NCBI GenBank assembly: GCA_034434335.1
Contig: DAOTZS010000147.1
Span: forward strand, 1-5,519
DNA: 5,519 nt
Source of the DNA: DAOTZS01 sp034434335
GTDB lineage: Bacteria; Chloroflexota; Anaerolineae; CG2-30-64-16
Direction: 5' to 3'
Shown: positions 1 through 5,216 of the stretch, piece after piece
Layout: every line of letters begins with the position of its first letter
How positions within the stretch are numbered: the first letter of the stretch is position 1
Notes under the pieces: model-generated
Told to the model about the DNA's origin: nothing
Seen by the model: only the letters and a program-made list of their open reading frames with translations
The model's database searches: none
Made by a program: the position numbers and the translations under genes

Positions 1-10
1 TCTCACCCCC

Positions 11-49
11 TTTCCCCCGCTCTCCCCTGGGAGGGGAGAGCGGGGGAAA
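11..49. repeat. Perfect 17-bp hairpin
   Basis: TTTCCCCCGCTCTCCCC (11-27) is the exact reverse complement of 33-49, with a five-base loop TGGGA. No T-run of terminator type follows on the + strand. It could still act at the end of an upstream transcript outside the window. Confidence 0.85.
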
Positions 50-59
50 TCCCAAGTGT

Positions 60-98
60 GGGGGTTTCTGGGGCGGCTTCGCCGCCCCAGAAACCCCC
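60..98. repeat. Perfect 18-bp hairpin
   Basis: GGGGGTTTCTGGGGCGGC (60-77) is the exact reverse complement of 81-98, with the three-base loop TTC. Its sequence resembles the core hairpin at 1443-1477 (G-run, TTT, then GGCGGC at the tip), which suggests one repeat family. Confidence 0.85.
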
Positions 99-115
99 AT
101 AATGCCGATCTCCCC

Positions 116-132
116 GCCCCCTGATAGGGGGC
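116..132. repeat. 7-bp hairpin
   Basis: GCCCCCT (116-122) pairs with AGGGGGC (126-132) around GAT. A further 6-bp hairpin, TCCCGC (134-139) with GCGGGA (143-148), follows directly. Confidence 0.6.
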
Positions 133-199
133 GTCCCGCTGCGCGGGAGGCAAGCACGGGCCGGGGGTGGGGGTCAATCCGGAAAGTGTAGAATCCAGC

Positions 200-230
200 T
201 TTACAAAGCACTAGCTGGTCTCCCTAAAAT
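200..230 (+). promoter_or_regulatory. Candidate sigma70-type promoter upstream of folD
   Basis: TTTACA (200-205) and TAAAAT (225-230) each match the consensus hexamers at five of six positions, in a locally AT-richer stretch. The spacer is 19 bases, longer than the optimal 17, so support is weak. It would give a transcript leader of roughly 95 bases before folD. Confidence 0.35.
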
Positions 231-244
231 TATGAGTATCTGTT

Positions 245-306
245 GTGGGGCGAGAGGGGGTTCTGAGAAACTGCCCGGGTAGGCGAGGGCAGTGCCCCGC
301 GTACCC
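245..306 (+). promoter_or_regulatory. Foldable leader upstream of folD with alternative helices
   Basis: ACTGCCC (270-276) pairs with GGGCAGT (287-293), and 245-251 can pair with 294-300 (one G-T wobble), stacking directly under it. A competing fold pairs GGGTA (277-281) with TACCC (302-306) and GGGC (287-290) with GCCC (294-297). The two folds cannot coexist. No U-run follows, so it is not an intrinsic terminator, and I do not recognise a named riboswitch. A regulatory role is inference. Confidence 0.3.
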
Positions 307-321
307 TTAGCTATAACTTGT

Positions 322-326
322 GGAGG
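322..326 (+). promoter_or_regulatory. folD ribosome binding site
   Basis: GGAGG five bases before the ATG at 332. It decides the start: the alternative in-frame GTG at 320 overlaps this Shine-Dalgarno sequence and has no purine-rich site of its own upstream. Confidence 0.75.
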
Positions 327-331
327 ATGCT

Positions 332-1216
332 ATGCCAGCGACAATCATTGACGGTAAAGCCATCGCAGAGGCCGTGCGCCGCGAGGCGGCTGAGGAAACG
401 GCCCGCCTGAAGGAACTGACCGGCCAGGTGCCCACCCTGGCAGCCGTGCTGGTGGGTGAGAACCCGGCCTCCCAGACCTACGTGAGCTCCAAAGGCAAAG
501 CGTGCCTTGAGGCCGGCATGGGCTCGATCACCCACAAATTGCCGGCCACCGCCACCCAGGCTGAGGTTGAAGAGCTGGTAAGGGAGCTCAACGCCAACCC
601 TGAGGTCAACGGGATCCTGGTACAATTGCCGTTGCCCAAGGGGTTAGATGAGCAAAGGGTTCTCGACCTCATCAGCCTGAACAAAGATGTGGACGGCTTT
701 CACCCCATGAACATCGGGCAACTGGTCATGAAGGGGCGCACTCCCATGTTCGTGCCGTGCACCCCGGCCGGTTGCATCGAGCTGCTCAAGCGTTCCGGCA
801 TCCCCATCGCCGGCGCCAACGCGGTCGTCATTGGCCGCAGCAACATCGTGGGCATACCGGTGGCCGCGCTGCTCAACAATGCCGATGCCACGGTGACCAT
901 CTGCCACAGCAAGACACGGGACCTGCCCGATATAGTACGCCGCGCGGATATCGTGGTGGCGGCCATCGGCCGGCCCGAATACGTGCGTGGGGACTGGATC
1001 AAGCCGGGCGCGGCGGTGATTGATGTGGGCATCAACCGCATCGAGGACCCGAGCAAGAAGAGTGGCTTCCGGCTGGTGGGCGACGTCGCCTTTGATGAGG
1101 CAGTCCAGGTGGCCGGCTGGATCACGCCCGTCCCCGGCGGCGTCGGCCCGATGACCATCGCCATGTTGTTGGCCAATACGGTGCGGGCATTCAAGTTGCA
1201 GCACGGCATCGCGTGA
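332..1216 (+). CDS. folD: Bifunctional methylenetetrahydrofolate dehydrogenase / methenyltetrahydrofolate cyclohydrolase FolD
   Basis: Cytosolic enzyme interconverting 5,10-methylene-THF, 5,10-methenyl-THF and 10-formyl-THF with NAD(P). From the ATG at 332 the product has 294 residues, typical for FolD. Visible family signatures: Y50 and K54 in SQTYVSSK, Q98 in GILVQLPLP, D121 in DVDGFHP (the catalytic Tyr/Lys/Gln/Asp set, at the same numbers I recall for E. coli FolD), the dinucleotide-binding segment GRSNIVGIPVAALL at 168-181, and PGGVGPMT at 268-275. An in-frame GTG at 320 would add four residues, but a GGAGG at 322-326 lies five bases before the ATG and overlaps that GTG, so 332 is preferred. 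At the motif GRSxIVGxP the x before Pro is Ile175, where Lys or Arg is common. The next gene starts 609 bp downstream, so tight operon coupling is not evident, but a folate role fits the HdrA/MvhD neighbourhood. Family assignment is near certain; cofactor preference (NAD or NADP) cannot be read here. Confidence 0.97.
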   Translation: MPATIIDGKAIAEAVRREAAEETARLKELTGQVPTLAAVLVGENPASQTYVSSKGKACLEAGMGSITHKLPATATQAEVEELVRELNANPEVNGILVQLPLPKGLDEQRVLDLISLNKDVDGFHPMNIGQLVMKGRTPMFVPCTPAGCIELLKRSGIPIAGANAVVIGRSNIVGIPVAALLNNADATVTICHSKTRDLPDIVRRADIVVAAIGRPEYVRGDWIKPGAAVIDVGINRIEDPSKKSGFRLVGDVAFDEAVQVAGWITPVPGGVGPMTIAMLLANTVRAFKLQHGIA

Positions 1217-1282
1217 AGAGCGGCGGAGCTCCGAGCTCAAGGGCGTGGGGCTCCCGCCAGCCCTCTCACGTGACCAAGCTCA

Positions 1283-1311
1283 TAGACAGCACTTCTGGGG
1301 CGCGATACAAT
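1283..1311 (+). promoter_or_regulatory. Candidate sigma70-type promoter in the folD-hdrA gap
   Basis: TAGACA (1283-1288) and TACAAT (1306-1311) each match the consensus at five of six positions, with an ideal 17-base spacer. It points toward hdrA, but over 500 bases of palindromic DNA lie between. The -10 part also overlaps a sequence shared with position 5026, so it may be a repeat remnant. Confidence 0.35.
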
Positions 1312-1368
1312 ACTCAGGTAGGGGATGGTTCAAAATAGATTAGCACTATCTGTCCCCTGGGACCTTCA

Positions 1369-1523
1369 CTGCCCCTCCCTCTTGTCCTTCCTCTCCCCCT
1401 CGGGGCGTGGCCCCTGGCCTGCAGCCAGGGGGGATTAGGAGGGGGTTTTGCGGCGGCTGAAGGCCGCCGCAAAACCCTTTTCTCCCCCTGCCGCCAAAGG
1501 CGAGCGGGAGAGAGGAGGGGCAG
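1369..1523. repeat. C/G-rich imperfect palindromic element
   Basis: The ends CTGCCCCTCC (1369-1378) and GGAGGGGCAG (1514-1523) are exact reverse complements, and the centre is a perfect 15-bp stem (GGGTTTTGCGGCGGC at 1443-1457 with 1463-1477, loop TGAAG). Side hairpins occur at 1411-1431 (CCCCTGGC/GCCAGGGG) and 1492-1502 (CGCC-AAA-GGCG). The arms can be roughly aligned along their whole length. No coding potential is seen. Confidence 0.6.
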
Positions 1524-1531
1524 AGGCTCAC

Positions 1532-1686
1532 AAGGGTAGGTTTTTCGCCAGAAGGCCCGGACGTAAACGTCCGGGCTGAAAGAGCGAAGCCCTGCGGGCT
1601 AAGAATCCAGTCCCGGAGGGGCTTTGCCCTCTTAGCCCGGTGATTTATCGCCGGGCAGCCTCCTAACCCTGCAAAAACCTACCCTT
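1532..1686. mobile_element. MITE-like palindromic element with 14-bp perfect terminal inverted repeats
   Basis: AAGGGTAGGTTTTT (1532-1545) is the exact reverse complement of 1673-1686. Each arm carries matching inner parts: hairpin GCCCGGACGT (1555-1564) with 1567-1576, and its mirror at 1635-1656; then AGCCC-TGC-GGGCT (1588-1600), and its mirror GAGGG/CCCTC (1616-1631). The 155-bp unit is non-coding and nearly symmetric about position 1609. No target-site duplication is obvious. It could equally be a stationary REP/BIME-like repeat; mobility is inferred only from its form. Confidence 0.5.
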
Positions 1687-1825
1687 ATAAGGGGGGCAGA
1701 GGGAAGGGTGAGGGCCCTGGACGGCACTTCGAACAATTGTAGATTGAACCATTCCCGAGAGTAGCAGATAGATTTGAGCGCTGCCAGCGATCATTCCCAG
1801 GCCTGCTCATTCGAGGAACAAGCGC

Positions 1826-4800
1826 ATGTCTGAAACCCCAATCCCTGACCTGGTCACCGCGCGCCAGAGCAGAAACGGCATCGGCCAGGTGATGGTGGTG
1901 GGTGGCGGTGTGGCCGGGATGCGCGCGGCCGTGGACCTGGCCGAAGCCGGCCTGATGGTATATCTGGTGGAAGCCGCGCCGGCCCTGGGCGGGCGGGTGG
2001 CACAATTGGGCTACATGTTTCCCACTCACGACTGCGTGCTCTGCCGCGGCACTTCCGATCACGGCTATGGCTGCACCCGTCCGGCTATCTCGCCAGCCTT
2101 CCAGGACAAGAACCTTCATCCCAATATCCGGCTGTTCACCCTGACCAACGTCCTGGCCGTAGAAGGCCAGGCCGGTGACTTCCGCGTCACCCTACGCCAT
2201 GAACCGCGTTATGTAGACCCCGCACGGTGCATCAATTGCGACCTCTGTGCCCTGGTCTGCCCGGTGGAGCTGCCCAGCACCTTTGAGGCGGAGCTGACAA
2301 TCCGCAAGGCTGCCTATAAGATGGCCGTGCGCTCCATCCCCAATGCCTATCTCATTGACCGCGGGCCCTATTGTGACGATTGCGGTCGCTGCGTCCAGGT
2401 GTGCCCCACTGGCTGCATTGACCTCAATGAGCAGCCGCGCGAAGAGGTGATCCGCGTGGGCGCCATCATCCTGGCCCTGGGCTACGACCTCTCCGATGCC
2501 AGCGAATACGAAGAGCTGGGCTTTGGCCGCTACCCCAACGTGATCCACAGCATGCAGTACGAACGGCTGGCCAGCCGCTCGGGCCCGACGGAGGGCATTG
2601 TGCTGCGGCCATCGGATGGGCAGCGGCCGCGGCGCATCGCCTGGCTGCAATGTGTGGGCTCACGCGACCAGAAGCATCCTTACTGCTCCTCGATCTGCTG
2701 CATGTACGCCACGAAAGAGGCGATGATCGCCAAGGAGCGCCTGCCAGGCGTCCATGCCCAGATCTTCATGATGGACGAGCGGGCGTTCAACAAGGAGTTT
2801 AACGCCTACTACGAGGCGGCACGTAAGAAACATGGCGTGGTCTACACCCGGGCACGCGTCTCAGCCGTGAAAGAGGACCCGGCCACCCATGACTTGATCC
2901 TCCGTTACCCTGGCTCGGACGGAAAGGTGGTGGAGGACCGCTTTGATATGGTGGTCCTGTCCCTGGGAACCCAGCCACCGCGCTCTGCCCGTCTGCTCGC
3001 CCGGCAATTGGGGATCGAGCTCAACGAATACGGCTTCTGCCAGACCGATAAGTTCGCTCCCCTGGAGACCAGCGTGCCAGGGGTTTACGTCTGTGGCACC
3101 TTCCTCTCGCCCAAAGAGATCGCTGAGACCTTCCTGGACGCGGTGGGCGCTTCCGCTGATGTCATGCGCCTGATGTCGAGCCATGTGGGGCGCAACATCT
3201 CCAGCCGCGCCGACCCGTTCCTGGCGCGCGGGGACGAGTTTCCGCCGGAAAGGGACATCAGCGGCGAGCCAACTCGCGTGGGCATCTTCCTGTGCCGCTG
3301 TGAACCGTCCCTGGATGGCGTGGTTGATACGCAGGAGGTAGCCCGGTTTGCGTCCGGCTTGCCGGATGTGGTGCACGTGGAGCGCCTGGATTATGGTTGC
3401 CTGGAGCCAGACCTCTCACGCCTGTGCCAGGCCATCAAGGAACACGGGCTGAACAGGGTGGTGGTGGCCGGCTGCAGCGCACGCACCCACGAACCGCTCT
3501 TCCAGCGCGTGGTGCGCCAGGCTGGGCTCAATCCATACCTGGTGGCAGTGGCCAATATCCGCGAGCAGTGCGCCTGGGTCCACGAAGGCCAGCCCGAGAT
3601 GGCCACGCGTAAGGCGAAGGAGCTGGTGCGCGTGGCACTCCATCGGGTGCGCCTGGCCCAGCCGGTCCACAAGCTCAGCGTCACCCCCGTTCGCCGCGCC
3701 CTGGTGATCGGCGGAGGCGTGGCCGGGATGCAGGCAGCACTCTCCATCGCCGATGCCGGCTACAACGTCACGCTGGTGGAGCGCGAAGCTCAACTGGGTG
3801 GCAATCTGCGCCATATCTATTACGTGGCCGAGGGCCAGAATCCGCAGCGCCTGCTGCGCGATCTGGTCAACCGGGTGCGTGGCCATGAACGCATCGAAGT
3901 GTTCACCCGCAGCGAGGTCAGGTCGCACACCGGCCGCACGGGGGACTTCCGTTCCGTGATCGTCACGCATGGGCCGGGGCAGAGCGTCGAGACCGAGGTA
4001 CGCCATGCTGTCACCATTGTGGCCACCGGCGGCGAGGAGTGGCGTGGGGATGTGTACCTCCTGGGCCGGGACAAACGTGTGGTCACCCAGCTCGACCTGG
4101 AGGAGATCATCGTCCATCGGCCGGAGATGATCACCAACCTCAAGCAGGTGGTCATGATCCAGTGCGTCCACCCCCCTACAGAGGTGGACTACTGCAGCCG
4201 CATCTGCTGCACCAACACCATGAAGAACGCCCTGCGCATCAAGATGCTGAATCCCCAGTGCCAGGTCTTCGTCCTTTACAAAGACATGATCACCTACGGC
4301 TTCCGCGAGCAGTACTACACCGAGGCCCGGCGTCGGGGGGTGATCTTCCTGCGCTACGACGAAGACCACATGCCCCAGGTGAGCCATGTCCCTGGTGATG
4401 GGCAGGGCCGGCTGGAGGTGCGTGCCTGGGAACAGGCTTTCGGCCGCACGATGGTCCTCTCTCCCGACCTGTTGGCACTGAGCATGGCCATCGTGCCCTC
4501 CGCGGGCACCCGAGAGCTGGCACGTATCCTGGATGTGCCCCTGTCGGCTGAAGGCTTCTTCCAGGAGGCCCATCTCAAGATGCGGCCGATGGATTTCATG
4601 GAGGAAGGGATCTTCCTGGCCGGCATGGCCCACTACCCCAAGTTCATCGAAGAGGCCATCATCAACGCTCAGGCGGCGGCCGGGCGGGCACTGACCTTGC
4701 TGGCCAAAGAACCCCTCTATTACGGTGGGCCCATCGCGGTCGTGGACCAGAGCAAGTGTGTCGGCTGCCTGACGTGTGTGCGTACCTGCCCCTTCTCGAT

Positions 4801-4981
4801 CCCCAAGGTGCGGAGTGACCTGGTTGGCGTGGGTGGGATCGTGGGGGCAGCGTATATTGAGCCAGCCCTGTGCCAGGGGTGTGGCACCTGCACTGCCGAA
4901 TGCCCGGCCAAGGCGATACAGCTCGTGGCCTACACCGATGCGCAATTGATGGGTGAAGTCATGGGGGCATGGGTGGCGTAA
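1826..4981 (+). CDS. hdrA: Double-module HdrA-like FAD/iron-sulfur oxidoreductase (fused HdrA-HdrA)
   Basis: A 1051-residue soluble protein; no signal peptide or membrane segment seen. Module 1: FAD motif GGGVAG (26-31), Glu49, unusual Cys70/Cys73/Cys83, inserted 2x[4Fe-4S] ferredoxin (C135/138/141/145 and C183/186/189/193), then the HdrA signature C276-x10-C287-x3-C291-C292 with Lys297. Residues about 485-612 match the HdrA N-terminal domain (C490, C492, C525, C550, C582; NIREQCAWVH). Module 2: second FAD motif GGGVAG (629-634), Glu652, no ferredoxin insert, signature C780-x9-C790-x3-C794-C795 with Lys800. The C-terminal ferredoxin has C978/981/984/988 and C1016/1019/1022/1026. This is longer than single-module HdrA (roughly 650 residues) and predicts two FADs and up to seven [4Fe-4S] clusters. 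HdrA proteins are the flavin electron-bifurcating subunits of Hdr-type complexes; the MvhD-like gene downstream supports that. The ATG has GAGG at 1813-1816. The physiological substrate is not visible. Confidence 0.93.
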   Translation: MSETPIPDLVTARQSRNGIGQVMVVGGGVAGMRAAVDLAEAGLMVYLVEAAPALGGRVAQLGYMFPTHDCVLCRGTSDHGYGCTRPAISPAFQDKNLHPNIRLFTLTNVLAVEGQAGDFRVTLRHEPRYVDPARCINCDLCALVCPVELPSTFEAELTIRKAAYKMAVRSIPNAYLIDRGPYCDDCGRCVQVCPTGCIDLNEQPREEVIRVGAIILALGYDLSDASEYEELGFGRYPNVIHSMQYERLASRSGPTEGIVLRPSDGQRPRRIAWLQCVGSRDQKHPYCSSICCMYATKEAMIAKERLPGVHAQIFMMDERAFNKEFNAYYEAARKKHGVVYTRARVSAVKEDPATHDLILRYPGSDGKVVEDRFDMVVLSLGTQPPRSARLLARQLGIELNEYGFCQTDKFAPLETSVPGVYVCGTFLSPKEIAETFLDAVGASADVMRLMSSHVGRNISSRADPFLARGDEFPPERDISGEPTRVGIFLCRCEPSLDGVVDTQEVARFASGLPDVVHVERLDYGCLEPDLSRLCQAIKEHGLNRVVVAGCSARTHEPLFQRVVRQAGLNPYLVAVANIREQCAWVHEGQPEMATRKAKELVRVALHRVRLAQPVHKLSVTPVRRALVIGGGVAGMQAALSIADAGYNVTLVEREAQLGGNLRHIYYVAEGQNPQRLLRDLVNRVRGHERIEVFTRSEVRSHTGRTGDFRSVIVTHGPGQSVETEVRHAVTIVATGGEEWRGDVYLLGRDKRVVTQLDLEEIIVHRPEMITNLKQVVMIQCVHPPTEVDYCSRICCTNTMKNALRIKMLNPQCQVFVLYKDMITYGFREQYYTEARRRGVIFLRYDEDHMPQVSHVPGDGQGRLEVRAWEQAFGRTMVLSPDLLALSMAIVPSAGTRELARILDVPLSAEGFFQEAHLKMRPMDFMEEGIFLAGMAHYPKFIEEAIINAQAAAGRALTLLAKEPLYYGGPIAVVDQSKCVGCLTCVRTCPFSIPKVRSDLVGVGGIVGAAYIEPALCQGCGTCTAECPAKAIQLVAYTDAQLMGEVMGAWVA

Positions 4982-5007
4982 GGGGAACCGGCGCCTTTCT
5001 TCGTAGT

Positions 5008-5023
5008 GACGACTTCGGTCGTC
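5008..5023. repeat. TTCG-capped hairpin after hdrA
   Basis: GACGAC (5008-5013) pairs with GTCGTC (5018-5023) around TTCG, giving the very stable C(UUCG)G loop in RNA. It lies 27 bases after the hdrA stop. No T-run follows, so intrinsic termination is doubtful; it could stabilise an mRNA 3' end or be part of the adjacent repeat. Confidence 0.5.
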
Positions 5024-5033
5024 CAGCGCGATA

Positions 5034-5193
5034 TAACTATTCAGGCCAATTGAAATCGCCCCTCTTGGGCACTTCGTGCCGGGTGTCGGCCTCCGCCGAC
5101 ACCTTTCATGTAGCATCATGAGAAAGGTCGGCGAAGGCCGACCACTGGCCGCAGGCCCAAAAAGGGTGACTTCCAGTCACCACTGAATAGTTA
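5034..5193. mobile_element. MITE-like palindromic element with 11-bp perfect ends between hdrA and the mvhD-like gene
   Basis: TAACTATTCAG (5034-5044) is the exact reverse complement of 5183-5193. Read as ACTATTCAG ends flanked by TA on both sides, this fits the TA target duplication typical of IS630/Tc1-mariner-type MITEs. The arms align along about 70 bases: TTGGGC (5065-5070) with GCCCAA (5155-5160), hairpin GGTGTCGGC/GCCGACACC (5082-5103) mirrored by GGTCGGC/GCCGACC (5126-5143), and ACCTTTC (5101-5107) with GAAAGGT (5122-5128) around the central loop. A smaller hairpin, GGTGAC/GTCACC, sits at 5165-5181. It carries no transposase, and assignment to IS630 is inference. Confidence 0.55.
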
Positions 5194-5207
5194 CCGATGG
5201 ATTATGC

Positions 5208-5211
5208 AAGG
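5208..5211 (+). promoter_or_regulatory. Ribosome binding site of the mvhD-like gene
   Basis: AAGG, within AAGGTGAG, five bases before ATG 5217. Nearby upstream ATGs at 5197 and 5204 run into stops within a few codons, so 5217 is the only sensible start. Confidence 0.6.
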
Positions 5212-5216
5212 TGAGC

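Larger units (their letters stand above)
1..178. repeat. C/G-rich hairpin repeat region, possibly one large imperfect palindrome
   Basis: No gene is seen here. The stretch contains consecutive strong hairpins (11-49, 60-98, 116-132, 134-148). Its ends are loosely complementary (C-runs near 1-20, G-runs near 160-174) around the centre of the 60-98 hairpin, so it may be a single imperfect palindrome that begins before the window. In style it resembles the element at 1369-1523. Confidence 0.55.
1321..1756. repeat. Outer inverted repeat enclosing the folD-hdrA intergenic elements
   Basis: GGGGATGGTTCAA (1321-1333) and TTGAACCATTCCC (1744-1756) are inverted copies with 12 of 13 positions matching. 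Just inside, 1356-1381 resembles the reverse complement of about 1697-1720 (CC-GGG-CC-TCAC followed by a pyrimidine run). The palindromes 1369-1523 and 1532-1686 lie within. The enclosed interval has no plausible gene. Confidence 0.5.

Noticed and set aside
240..320. ZTP or THF riboswitch upstream of folD
   Set aside because: The conserved terminal sequence of the ZTP motif is not seen in the right place, and no THF-motif core is recognised; only a generic foldable leader can be claimed.
1224..1238. Tandem GAGCTC palindromes right after the folD stop as a terminator or operator
   Set aside because: Short, no T-run, and easily expected by chance.
644..1240. Minus-strand open frame opposite folD
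   Set aside because: Antisense shadow of a well-supported gene; no family motif and no ribosome binding site of note.
1369..1686. CRISPR array
   Set aside because: The repeats are inverted and palindromic, not direct repeats with regular spacers.
1744..1774. Possible promoter TTGAAC / TAGATT upstream of hdrA
   Set aside because: The -10 matches only four of six bases with a 19-base spacer, and the -35 is part of an inverted repeat; too weak to list.
1685..2119. Minus-strand open frame running into the hdrA 5' end
   Set aside because: It mostly overlaps hdrA antisense, and its tail reads through the palindromic intergenic region; no domain signal.
5008..5023. Intrinsic terminator after hdrA
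   Set aside because: The stem and TTCG loop are good, but the following bases are CCAGCGCG rather than a T-run.
3416..5119. Long minus-strand open frame (567 codons) opposite hdrA
   Set aside because: It lies antisense to a clear HdrA gene, has a His/Asp/Gly-rich composition typical of a shadow of GC-rich coding sequence, and shows no recognisable domain.
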